The position numbers and the translations under genes are program-made. A stretch of 26,544 bases of DNA from Barthelona sp. PAP020. Its lineage: Eukaryota; Metamonada: BaSk clade. Below the pieces are notes generated by a model. That model had not been told where the DNA came from. It made no database searches and saw nothing but the letters and a program-made list of their open reading frames with translations. The stretch spans positions 1 to 26,544 of the forward strand of contig JARQWU010000137.1 in the NCBI GenBank assembly GCA_040182905.1. The letters run 5' to 3'. This document shows, in pieces, positions 1-8,848 of this stretch (its first letter is position 1; every line of letters starts with the position of its first letter).

Positions 1-18
1 ATCAATTCAAAAGAATAC

Positions 19-97
19 CAATTAATTGACCAAAATCAAGAGCTCCAATAGTATTTTGAATGCCTTGATTTCCATATGCAATTTGACTGTCTGACAT
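19..97 (-). CDS. Partial first exon of a gene running off the left edge (hypothetical)
   Basis: On the minus strand an ATG at 97 opens a reading frame of 26 codons plus one base (MSDSQIAYGNQGIQ..., ending near ALDFGQLI). It then meets GTATTC at 18-13, which resembles the GTATTT donor of the E2 gene's intron in this window. If it is not spliced, the frame hits TGA a few codons later, giving a 31-residue peptide. A phase-1 intron is therefore the more attractive reading, with the rest of the gene outside the window. The ATG is preceded in gene sense by a long T tract, as at other starts here. The product is not recognised; only the residue composition (soluble, then hydrophobic) can be described. 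The splice call is inference. Confidence 0.35.
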
Positions 98-297
98 TTA
101 GAAAAAAAAACAAAAAAAAGAAAATTGTGTAATTTTGTTTATATCTCTTCAATTTAAAAAGAAAGTTATCAAATACTCCTATTTGATAATTTATAATATG
201 TGTTTTCAATAAAAATTTTGAAAATGAACAGTTTTTTGGAATCAAAGTTTAATAATAAACTTTACAAAGAACTATAATAATAAGAAAATATAAACAT

Positions 298-1176
298 TTA
301 TTGTTTCAAACAAAAAAGTTGGGTGAAATAAATCATCCCCTCATGAGAATAACTGGCCACAGCAGAATGACTGGCATTCGACAACATGTTCTGACGATGT
401 CCGGGAGAATTCTTCCATCCTTCTACAGCTACTTTTGCATTATCTCCCATATTCAAAGAATTATAAGCAACATTTTCTGAAACTGAATAAGTTGCATAAG
501 GAACAGCTTGTGACCTTTTTTGAAACCCTTGATGTCCAAAAGGAACTTTACCAGTAGCCATATCACGTGAATGCTCTTGTGCAATTTCATAAAGTTTTGG
601 ACAAAATGCAAGAGACGACTTACCATTGCTTTTTCTGAATTGATTTGTCAAATCAAATGCACGTAAATCTGTGGCTTCTGCTGAATTGTTGTCAATTTTA
701 TATTTCATTCGCATTTTGTCTTCATACCGTTTCATTTTCCATTCTTCCTCAATTTTTTGATTGTTTGAAGCAATCGTATGAACTTTGTTTGATTGCTTTC
801 TCCTGGCCAATTTCTTCTGTCTGTTTTGGATTTGATCCCACTGATCTTGTACTGTCTGTTTTTTAACAGCCTCACCAACTGGATTTAAACCTTTACAAAG
901 ATTATCATTCAATTTTTTCTGAATCAATGTCATTTGAGAGTTAATTGAATTCTGTTGCAATGTTTCTGGTGTTCGTTTCTTTTTCGTGATTTTTAATTTA
1001 TATTTTGGATTCTCTGGTACAATAATTATCGGTTCAATGGGTGCAACTTTACGTTTTGGTGAAGAAAGTAAACGATTTGAAAAATCTTCAATAGTCTCTT
1101 TTGTTTTTTGTTTTATTTTAGTATTGGATGGAAGTTTTAGAGTTAATTTTGGTTTAACCTTTTCTTTTTCATTCAT
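298..1176 (-). CDS. CAP/SCP-domain protein with a basic, non-secreted N-terminal region
   Basis: The protein has 292 residues from the ATG at 1176; an upstream in-frame TTG is not a plausible eukaryotic start. Residues 1 to about 165 are lysine-rich and probably disordered or helical, with no signal peptide. Residues about 172-290 form a CAP (SCP/TAPS) domain. Visible family marks are FGHQGF (first His), SENVAYN (the GEN-type Glu), GWKNSPGHRQNML (the CAP2-like GH.NM signature) and a final strand YFTQLFCLKQ. CAP domains are normally extracellular and disulfide-bonded; this one resembles the compact bacterial/protist subtype with few cysteines. It lies 77 bp downstream of TRAPPC2L on the same strand. 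Gene-sense TCACTATT about 18 nt before the ATG resembles an initiator element. The biochemical role is unknown; the family includes lipid-binding and protease-like members. Domain call is firm, function is not. Confidence 0.8.
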   Translation of the reverse strand: MNEKEKVKPKLTLKLPSNTKIKQKTKETIEDFSNRLLSSPKRKVAPIEPIIIVPENPKYKLKITKKKRTPETLQQNSINSQMTLIQKKLNDNLCKGLNPVGEAVKKQTVQDQWDQIQNRQKKLARRKQSNKVHTIASNNQKIEEEWKMKRYEDKMRMKYKIDNNSAEATDLRAFDLTNQFRKSNGKSSLAFCPKLYEIAQEHSRDMATGKVPFGHQGFQKRSQAVPYATYSVSENVAYNSLNMGDNAKVAVEGWKNSPGHRQNMLSNASHSAVASYSHEGMIYFTQLFCLKQ

Positions 1177-1253
1177 AAATTGGAAAAATAGTGACAAAAA
1201 AAATTTTCTAAACCATTTAACAACACATCACCAGAAATAAAAAATAACGAACT

Positions 1254-1670
1254 TTATGAAGAATCATTAGATATATAATGTTGTACAAAATCCATAAATT
1301 TGGGGGAGGTAACAACAGAATCCAAGGTAGAAAAAGAATTCAAACAATAACAAACATAATTTTCATACAACTCCACAAAAAGATTGTGAACTTCTTTTTC
1401 ATTATAGTCTTCTGTAGCATCAACAATCAAAATAATTTTGGTTTCTGTTATTGTGACAAAACCAAAAATTTCAACTGATTCATTTGAATAAAGATTTTCA
1501 AAATGTGATTGTTTCGTATTTCTATCATCTAATTGGGCGGAAGATAATTTTTCTTCCAAAAAATCAATGGAAGTATGAACAAGTACATGAAAATTTAGTT
1601 CTGGATGTCTAGCTGCAATTAATAATGGTGCATTTTGTGAGTCAAGAAAAGCAACACATGCTACTTTCAT
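1254..1670 (-). CDS. TRAPPC2L: TRAPP complex subunit 2-like (TRAPPC2L / Tca17)
   Basis: The protein has 138 residues, close to the roughly 140 of the human family member. The start chosen is ATG 1670 (MKVACVAFLDSQ), because this begins exactly where the family begins; an in-frame ATG at 1718 would add 16 hydrophobic residues that are probably 5' leader. Family landmarks are FHVLVHTSIDFLEEKLS (cf. FHYMVHTSLDVVDEKIS in human TRAPPC2L), FGFVTITETKIILIVD, and a helical C-terminus with LNSF and a final FMDFVQHYI. The fold is sedlin/longin-like. It is expected to sit in TRAPP tethering/Rab-GEF complexes at the Golgi. It is divergent with ABCF3, with 73 bp between the two ATGs, so the promoter is probably shared. 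It is distinguished from TRAPPC2 itself by the VHTS motif. Confidence 0.85.
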   Translation of the reverse strand: MKVACVAFLDSQNAPLLIAARHPELNFHVLVHTSIDFLEEKLSSAQLDDRNTKQSHFENLYSNESVEIFGFVTITETKIILIVDATEDYNEKEVHNLFVELYENYVCYCLNSFSTLDSVVTSPKFMDFVQHYISNDSS

Positions 1671-1743
1671 GAAGAATTTAGTACTAAAATAAAAATATGG
1701 AAAAAATATCAAACCCATTTTTATTTGTATTGGGAGGTTAAAA

Positions 1744-3822
1744 ATGCAAACTATTCTTCAAGATTTATTTGAACCATATAATAATTATATTGATTCGGAT
1801 TATATTGAATATATAGCTGAAACTTTAGAAACTGGTGTTTTTATCACACCTTCTGATGTTTTTGACGAAATCTCACCATTTCTAGTTGATACTGAACTTG
1901 TTGATGAAGAAAGATGTCGAGAAATTAGTTCATATTTGTTGAAATCAATGAAAAAATTATCGGTTGGACAAGAAAACAAAGTTCAAGAATTAGAGATAAT
2001 CACTTCAATGAATCAAATAGTTGACGATATCAAAGAGTCTCAAACTTTCCATAATCCTTTAAAGAATTTTAGAAATGCAACAGATATGATTATTGAGTTA
2101 GAACAAGCTAGAATGGCTTATAAACGTTCCAAACGTACTGGTATTGTAACTGATGAAAATGCTAATATTGATCTTGGTGGTATTTTGAATATCACTTGGG
2201 ATGGAAGCAAATTTGATTCTAATGGTTTACTTTTAACAAAGCTTTGTATGGGTTTTGGAACAAATCTTTTAATTAATGAGACAAATATTCAATTATTACA
2301 AGGAAACAAATATTGTTTAGTTGGAAGAAATGGTGTTGGTAAATCAACCTTTTTGGATGCGTTTGCTAGCGGTAAACTTGGATTTAAGCCTGGAAATTCT
2401 GTTCATTATTTGCGTCAAGAGGCTCCAGCAACTGGATTATCTCCTTTGGACACTTTACTATCATTGCACAATGATTTTGGTCCATTACTAGCAAAACTCA
2501 TGGTTTTACCTGATGAAGATAGTTTTATTGATGAAAGAATCGCTATTGAATCTGAATTGGAAACTTATGGATTCTCTAGGTATGTTAATGAAGCGAAACG
2601 TGTTTTGAATGGATTAGGATTCACAGAACATCATTTGTCTCTTCAAACAAAGGAATTGTCGGGAGGTTGGAGAATGAGACTAGCAATCGCCAATACGTTA
2701 CTTGCCGAACCCGAATGGATATTGGCTGATGAAATCACAAATCATTTAGATTTAGAAGCCATCATATGGTTAAAAAATTATTTGAAATCTTTTACTGGTA
2801 CCATTGTGTTGGTATCTCATGATCGTTATTTTATGGATGCTATTGGAACACATGTTATTTATTTAGATCATCAAAAATTGTCCTTCACCATATATAGGGG
2901 TAATTTTGAAGCATTTTCAAAACAATTAAGAAGTCAACGTGAAAGACAACATCGAGAATTTTTAGTACAGCAAAAGAAGATTGACCATATGCAGTCTTTT
3001 GTTGATCGTTTCCGATTTAAAACAAAAACAGCAAAAATGGCTCAATCAAGAATCAAAGCAATTGAAAAGATTGAATTAATCGAGGATGTTTCTTCTGATA
3101 ATTCATTCAGTTTTAGATTTCCTCCTGTTTCTGAATTACGTTCTCCTTTGATCAGATGTGACAATGTTAAGTTTTCCTACAATCAAAAAATTGGTAATAT
3201 TCTTGAATCTATCAATTTGATTATCAACACTGAAAGCAGAATTGCTTTAGTTGGTGGTAATGGTTCAGGTAAATCTACTTTGTTAAAATTGTTGAATGAT
3301 GATATTTATCCCGATGATGGATTCATCATTAAACCATCAAGTAAATTAAACATTGCCCACTTTACCCAACATCATGTTGATTTGTTAGACCTTGATCAAA
3401 CTGCTTTCAATATTTTAAAGAATGCCAATCCCAAGGATTCAGAATTTACAATTCGTTCACATCTTGGTTCTTTTGGTGTTACGAGTGATTTAATCAACAG
3501 ACCTATTTGTACACTTTCTGGTGGACAAAAATCTAGAGTCAGTTTAGCTACTTTAACTTACAAAAATCACCCTCATTTACTGTTGTTAGATGAACCTACA
3601 AATCACTTAGATTTAGATACCAGAGTTGCTTTGATTGAAGCCGTAAATTTGTATCAAGGTGCCATCATTTGTGTTTCTCATGATAGAAATTTTTTGGAAT
3701 CAACTTGTGATGAATTATTTATTTGTGAAAACAAAAGAATTTCCAAATTTGATGGAGATTTCAAGGATTATGAAGATTTCATCTCAAGAAATAGATCTGG
3801 TAATTTGATTGATAATTTATAA
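1744..3822 (+). CDS. ABCF3: ABCF3/Gcn20-type soluble twin-ABC ATPase
   Basis: The protein has 692 residues (human ABCF3 is about 709), with no membrane segments. Residues 1 to about 150 form the helical N-terminal region typical of ABCF3/Gcn20. ABC1 has Walker A GRNGVGKST (194-202), signature LSGGW (305-309) and a Walker B/D-loop reading ADEITNHLD (328-336). The linker is arginine-rich, with DRFRFKTKTAKMAQSR. ABC2 has GGNGSGKST (504-512), LSGGQ (591-595) and canonical DEPTNHLD (616-623). FTQHHVDLLDL and the H-loops VSHDR match the family. ABCF3/Gcn20 works in translation and Gcn2 signalling on ribosomes in yeast. Oddity: in ABC1 the normally invariant Pro of EPTNHLD is Ile, while the catalytic Glu is kept. 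The start is ATG 1744, 73 bp from the divergent TRAPPC2L start. Confidence 0.92.
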   Translation: MQTILQDLFEPYNNYIDSDYIEYIAETLETGVFITPSDVFDEISPFLVDTELVDEERCREISSYLLKSMKKLSVGQENKVQELEIITSMNQIVDDIKESQTFHNPLKNFRNATDMIIELEQARMAYKRSKRTGIVTDENANIDLGGILNITWDGSKFDSNGLLLTKLCMGFGTNLLINETNIQLLQGNKYCLVGRNGVGKSTFLDAFASGKLGFKPGNSVHYLRQEAPATGLSPLDTLLSLHNDFGPLLAKLMVLPDEDSFIDERIAIESELETYGFSRYVNEAKRVLNGLGFTEHHLSLQTKELSGGWRMRLAIANTLLAEPEWILADEITNHLDLEAIIWLKNYLKSFTGTIVLVSHDRYFMDAIGTHVIYLDHQKLSFTIYRGNFEAFSKQLRSQRERQHREFLVQQKKIDHMQSFVDRFRFKTKTAKMAQSRIKAIEKIELIEDVSSDNSFSFRFPPVSELRSPLIRCDNVKFSYNQKIGNILESINLIINTESRIALVGGNGSGKSTLLKLLNDDIYPDDGFIIKPSSKLNIAHFTQHHVDLLDLDQTAFNILKNANPKDSEFTIRSHLGSFGVTSDLINRPICTLSGGQKSRVSLATLTYKNHPHLLLLDEPTNHLDLDTRVALIEAVNLYQGAIICVSHDRNFLESTCDELFICENKRISKFDGDFKDYEDFISRNRSGNLIDNL

Positions 3823-4245
3823 GGATTTTTTTTAGTATAGTTAAGATTAATTTTTTTTGCGGTTAAACAAATGCACATTTCATAAAAGAATGAAAAGAAA
3901 AAAATTTTTTTTTTATTGGTTTCCTTATTGAAATGAAAATTGTTCTCCTGCAGCTTTTTATCAATTAAATCAATATTAAAAGACTTGATAGTCAATGAAA
4001 CTCCTCAATACAGAAGAAAAAGAAATGAAAGTTCAACATAAATTTTTCTTCTCATAATCCCAATTCATTTATCATTTTAAATTTCACAAATGTTTCAAAA
4101 TGTTTCAAATAAAAGAAAGACAAAAAGAATAAATTATTTATTTAAAAAAATTTCAGTTCTTCAAAATAAACTCAAATTAAACAGATATATGACAAAATAG
4201 AAAGTACAAACCACATATAATATACACAATAAAAAGAATACATTC
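3823..4245. other. Convergent intergenic region, ABCF3 / surface protein 3' ends
   Basis: This is 423 bp of AT-rich sequence between two converging 3' ends. It holds T and A tracts, a short direct repeat (two copies of the octamer tgtttcaa at about 4089-4108) and several AATAAA-like hexamers (for example about 4107 and 4129) that could serve as 3'-end signals. No coding region, tRNA or strong hairpin was seen. Short open frames here have no coding character. Confidence 0.6.
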
Positions 4246-7200
4246 TTAAAGATCCATGGCTTCAAAAGTATCATGCTGTTCAAGATTTGCTTTAGCAAAT
4301 ATTATTGAATAAACACAAAAACCTGCTTGAAAAATAACAACGATTAACATAAACACTTCAAAGACAGCAGCTATAGCACTGTTCATGTAAGGTAAAAAGG
4401 AATCACATGCCAATAAAGTTGACAAAATGATAAAATGTTTTCTAATCAATTTGTTCAACCAAATATCATTGAAAATATTTTTGGTATCAGAAACGAAAGC
4501 GATAACAATCCAAATGAGTCTAAAAATAGAAAACAACAAGAAATTATCAAATTGCATTTCGGTTAACAAAACCAAAATGACACGAGGAATGATTAAAACG
4601 AAAAAGATCATTTTTCGACTTCTTGAAGGTATTTCACTTAAAATGAGTAATTTCTTATGTCTACGATATAAAACAAAAACGTAACCAAGTACAATGACTA
4701 AAATGAAGCCTACAAATAAATATGAGAATGAGTCCATATCTTCATTTGGATCAACAAATTGCTTTGGAACTCCATCAATAAATATTGTAAAAGAAACACC
4801 AAATAAATAGGTTGTGATAGTTGGCAAACAAAAAATAAATATATAATGAAGCAAATGATCGTTCTTTTCAACAGCTCTATCATAAATAAATGCAATCAAA
4901 TGTAAACAAGAGAAAAAAACCATAACAACAACAAATATTGTATCAAATACCATTTCTTTGTAAAAACTAGAAGTAAGACATGCTAACAAAGATACAGGAC
5001 TCAAAATATCCTTAATAAATGGTACAATAGCCAATACTGTTTCTGATTTAGTTACGGTTGTGAAAAATCTTATTGATAATTGAAAGAACATAATTGATAT
5101 CAACCAAACAGGATCTTCCAATGCAAATGGATGATATTGATGACATATGTACAACAACAATAACAATACAACTAAGGTAGCTATTTGTAATGACTCGTAA
5201 TCTTTACATTCTCTACAGCCACCAAATGGCAATTTGACAACATCCAATATTTCTTGATGACAATAAGAACAAAGTGCACCAGTGTATAATGAATCGCAAA
5301 TGTTGTCAATATCATGTTGTTTTGACACCAAACCACCATAGCACACACCGTGTCTTGAACAACTTCCTGGAATAACTTCTGTTTCAGTGAAGAAGGGATA
5401 TAATCCTTCAGGTACTGATATTTGCTCTGTTAAACATAATAACGGTGTAGCACAACGTTGACAAGTGGAAGTTGAATCAAATTCATAATCGCTTAACCGA
5501 GTAGATCCAGAAGCACAAGGCAAACATTTATGTTGAACCGTTGATATGTTGTAATCGAAATATCCTGGAGCACATTGTTCCATATTAATGGTTAGGTTAT
5601 CCCAAATCAAATTGTGCTTTTCAGTAAGTTTTTCCAATCCGCTTGGAATTTCAACACTCAAAACAACGCTTATGTCTGGTGAAGCTTCCAAAGCAAATCC
5701 TGGAAAAACGAGATGATCATTGGCATACAAAGACGTGACTTGAGGTTGTAAAACTTCATTGATTAATACACCTTGTTTTGTTCTAGCAAGCAATTTACCT
5801 TCAAAAACATCTGCTAATCCTTCAAAAATCACATACTTTGGATAAGGAAAAGAATGACCGTTGTAATCTAAAAAGTTAACTTTCACATTATATAAAACAT
5901 CAGATGGTCTTGCATGAGATTCACCAACCATTTTAATTTTCCAAGGTAATCCAATCAAATCATCACCAGAAGGTGCTTGATTGCCTTCAAAAACAACTTG
6001 ATTACTCTGAATTGGTTCTGTTAATACAGAATCAATAAAAAGGCCACCTCCACATAATGTCGCTTTACAATTAGTAATTTTCAATTTTATACTGAAATTA
6101 TCGATAAAATTAAGGTTAGTGGTGTTACGTATGGTTAATGCTCCTCCAATAGCAGCAGTATTTGAATCAAATTCAATATTTATGATGTTTTCAATATAAG
6201 GAACATCAATAAACATAAATTGATAAATAGAAATACATCCAGCAAAGGTATCAGCCTTGTTATCATTTCCAATTATCGTAATAGGATGAATAATATCTGA
6301 GAAAATAATATTACCATAAACTTTAAAACCTCCACCACTTTTATTAGCATGGTTCGAATCCATTTTAATTCTTGCATCATTCTCAATGGTTTTTAGATAC
6401 AGATCTCCATATAATCTCATTACACCATTCTTAGCCTTGCAAGATCTAAAATAGAACTTTGATGAATCAAATATCGAATATTCAGTGGATTGATATTTGT
6501 ATAACCAACAACATGCATTCTCACTAGTTACATGATCCACATTGACACTGCTCAATCCTGTGATTTTTACGTTCCCTCCGACTTCCATGAATGAATTCTT
6601 AAACTTTGAATTTGCTAAATATATCAAAGATTGATCACTCATTTCAAAATCTTCAGTAACTTCTATTATTGATTTGAAATGCTCTGAACCAACAACGTTT
6701 ATTGTTGAATTGGTGATATTTAATGTTGTAAATGTAAATACACTGACCTTTTCATTACCTTCCACATCAATAATCTTGAGATATGAATCATCTTTCATTT
6801 TAAATTCCTTTGCAAACAAAGGGAATTCTGCTTCAAACTTTGAGTTTTGAGTAATTAATAAAGAACTACGTGACATTTGAAATTGTCCAAAAGATGATGG
6901 TCCATAAGTACTCACTTCAACCTTAGAATTTACAATTTCCAAAGTTGAATCAATAAAACTAGTTCTTTCAGCTTGTACAGCAAAATATATAGCTGTATCG
7001 ACTTTTAAATGGCATTTATATAAAGTAAAAATATCTAAAACTTGTAATTTAAGTTTATGAAACTCAAAATCAATGTTTCTAAAGGCGCCAAGAGCTTTCA
7101 TCTTAAAGTGAATGTTCTTGATATCACTAGCCCAATAAACCAGCAAACAATCCAATCTACACTCAAAAGGAGTAACCAAACTATTAAAATTTCGATATTT

Positions 7201-8673
7201 ATCAACAACACCGGTAGAATCATCACGATAACTCATATCATACAGTTGATAAGACATGATGGCCTTGTGGAAAGAAAATATTGTAGAATATGGATTCTTA
7301 TTTAAGTAGCTGTTCATAATCGTTATGTTTTTATATGTCAAGTGCTCACTAGTATCAACAATTAAGAATTGAGGTGATGTAAGAAAAACACATTCAATGA
7401 GAGTAAAATTTAACTGTAATTTGGATAAAGAAATTAAAAACATAATTTCTGCATCTTCATTAGGAGGTGCACTATCCATTCTATTCATTAAACAACCAAC
7501 TAAATACAAAACACCATCAATTTCTCCATTAATTGAATCGTCAAACGTCAAAAAACTATCTGAATAAATTAAATCTCCCGATCTTTTCGTATTATAACTG
7601 AAATACAGATCAGTCTCGTTCATTAGCAATACAAATACAACATCATTACTGTATCTACTACCAACACGAATCAATTGACTTCCTTGTACAACCGAATTAT
7701 TGACTACAAAGAGAGTTTGTGTTACACCTATTTTGAAGAGGGTAGAATACTCACTATACGCCTTCAAAACACTATTATGTATAGAAATTGATAAATTTCC
7801 TTGAAAATCAGAGAGAATCATTGGTTCCTTTTCATAAAATGTATTGAAACCCTCCTTTGCCAGAGAAAAATTGCAATATTTAAATGTAACCTTCACAACA
7901 GAATCAACATCATCACTATCAAAGGAATTGACCTTGAAAGCAATCGATTTTACAAGAAAAGATGTTACGTTATGAAAATTTAATTCACCAACATTAGATT
8001 CAAGCAAAAAATCACCATCAAACGTGCTATTGGAAAAAGTTACAGTTGAACAAAGCAGCTCAAATAAAGTTTTGTGTTCCACGTTAAAATAACTATCTTT
8101 CACAACAAACGATTGACCTTCATAAACTCTGATAGCAGAATACTCTTGAAAAGTACAGTTATTCAAAATAGTGTATTCTTCGAACCGCAAAGCAATATAT
8201 GTCTCATTAAAAATACATCCATTAAAAGTTAAAGACCCATTTCGAAATCCTAGATATGATGAATAATACCCTCCATTTCCTGATAACACACCAACAAAGT
8301 GCAATCCTTGCCATGTGATTAAATTAGATTTGTTTCGACCATCTAAATAAATACGATTTGTTGATGACATAAGAATCTTGCATGATAAATCTCCATTGTA
8401 ACATTTAATTGTCGTTTGATTGACAAAACTAAATTTCTCTGACTCATAATCTTTCAAATCATATTTATCATTAAGAATAAAAATTTCACAAATTGAATCT
8501 TTCTCCTCAACACAACTGGTACTACCTTTGTATAAAGTTTTAAAAGGTTTCAATATGGTTCCATCATTAATATCATCACCATTTTCCGAATCAATATAAT
8601 ATTGTTCACAAAGAATATTGGAGATTAAAATCAATAAGATAAATATTAATTTTAGCTTAAAATATCCATTCAT
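4246..8673 (-). CDS. Large polymorphic-membrane-protein-like surface receptor (beta-helix, Cys-rich stalk, multi-TM)
   Basis: The protein has 1475 residues from ATG 8673. Residues 1-22 are a clear signal peptide (KLIFILLILISNILC), followed by YYIDSENGDDINDG and LKPFKTLYKG, the usual entry of pectin-lyase-like parallel beta-helix proteins. Residues about 24-1000 are serine/asparagine-rich short strands with many N-x-S/T sites. Residues about 1034-1158 are cysteine-rich (CAPGYFDYN, CLPCASGST, CSYCHQE), like the stalk of protist Pmp-like proteins. Residues about 1162-1458 contain about nine hydrophobic helices, then a short cytosolic tail. The architecture matches large surface-protein families in Naegleria, trichomonads and dictyostelids; ligand and signalling are unknown. 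It could be read as a GPCR-like receptor, but no classical GPCR motif is visible. It is intact and uninterrupted for 4.4 kb. Confidence 0.85.
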   Translation of the reverse strand: MNGYFKLKLIFILLILISNILCEQYYIDSENGDDINDGTILKPFKTLYKGSTSCVEEKDSICEIFILNDKYDLKDYESEKFSFVNQTTIKCYNGDLSCKILMSSTNRIYLDGRNKSNLITWQGLHFVGVLSGNGGYYSSYLGFRNGSLTFNGCIFNETYIALRFEEYTILNNCTFQEYSAIRVYEGQSFVVKDSYFNVEHKTLFELLCSTVTFSNSTFDGDFLLESNVGELNFHNVTSFLVKSIAFKVNSFDSDDVDSVVKVTFKYCNFSLAKEGFNTFYEKEPMILSDFQGNLSISIHNSVLKAYSEYSTLFKIGVTQTLFVVNNSVVQGSQLIRVGSRYSNDVVFVLLMNETDLYFSYNTKRSGDLIYSDSFLTFDDSINGEIDGVLYLVGCLMNRMDSAPPNEDAEIMFLISLSKLQLNFTLIECVFLTSPQFLIVDTSEHLTYKNITIMNSYLNKNPYSTIFSFHKAIMSYQLYDMSYRDDSTGVVDKYRNFNSLVTPFECRLDCLLVYWASDIKNIHFKMKALGAFRNIDFEFHKLKLQVLDIFTLYKCHLKVDTAIYFAVQAERTSFIDSTLEIVNSKVEVSTYGPSSFGQFQMSRSSLLITQNSKFEAEFPLFAKEFKMKDDSYLKIIDVEGNEKVSVFTFTTLNITNSTINVVGSEHFKSIIEVTEDFEMSDQSLIYLANSKFKNSFMEVGGNVKITGLSSVNVDHVTSENACCWLYKYQSTEYSIFDSSKFYFRSCKAKNGVMRLYGDLYLKTIENDARIKMDSNHANKSGGGFKVYGNIIFSDIIHPITIIGNDNKADTFAGCISIYQFMFIDVPYIENIINIEFDSNTAAIGGALTIRNTTNLNFIDNFSIKLKITNCKATLCGGGLFIDSVLTEPIQSNQVVFEGNQAPSGDDLIGLPWKIKMVGESHARPSDVLYNVKVNFLDYNGHSFPYPKYVIFEGLADVFEGKLLARTKQGVLINEVLQPQVTSLYANDHLVFPGFALEASPDISVVLSVEIPSGLEKLTEKHNLIWDNLTINMEQCAPGYFDYNISTVQHKCLPCASGSTRLSDYEFDSTSTCQRCATPLLCLTEQISVPEGLYPFFTETEVIPGSCSRHGVCYGGLVSKQHDIDNICDSLYTGALCSYCHQEILDVVKLPFGGCRECKDYESLQIATLVVLLLLLYICHQYHPFALEDPVWLISIMFFQLSIRFFTTVTKSETVLAIVPFIKDILSPVSLLACLTSSFYKEMVFDTIFVVVMVFFSCLHLIAFIYDRAVEKNDHLLHYIFIFCLPTITTYLFGVSFTIFIDGVPKQFVDPNEDMDSFSYLFVGFILVIVLGYVFVLYRRHKKLLILSEIPSRSRKMIFFVLIIPRVILVLLTEMQFDNFLLFSIFRLIWIVIAFVSDTKNIFNDIWLNKLIRKHFIILSTLLACDSFLPYMNSAIAAVFEVFMLIVVIFQAGFCVYSIIFAKANLEQHDTFEAMDL

Positions 8674-8848
8674 AATATTCTATATGCTCAATTTTAAAAA
8701 TTTTTCGTTGTTTCGAAGAAAAAAAACGCGATTTATTAACTTTTTTTTTCCATGTACTGACAATCAAATGGACAAATAAACAAAACAAACGAATAATTAA
8801 ATAAATAAACAACTAAATAATAAATAGAAAATATTTATACACAACTAT

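Noticed and set aside
36-245. 69-codon minus-strand frame at the left edge
   Set aside because: Phe/Lys/Asn-rich translation of A/T tracts through a promoter region; it has no recognisable product and overlaps a better-supported gene start at 97.
1671-1718. In-frame upstream ATG of TRAPPC2L (16 extra residues)
   Set aside because: The family begins at the ATG at 1670; the extension is a run of Phe/Tyr from a T-rich leader.
6352-6362. Perfect pol III B-box-like string (GGTTCGAATCC) with a nearly complete T-arm
   Set aside because: It lies inside the coding region of the surface protein (minus strand, intact frame), and no acceptor stem, D-arm or anticodon arm can be built upstream; coincidence.
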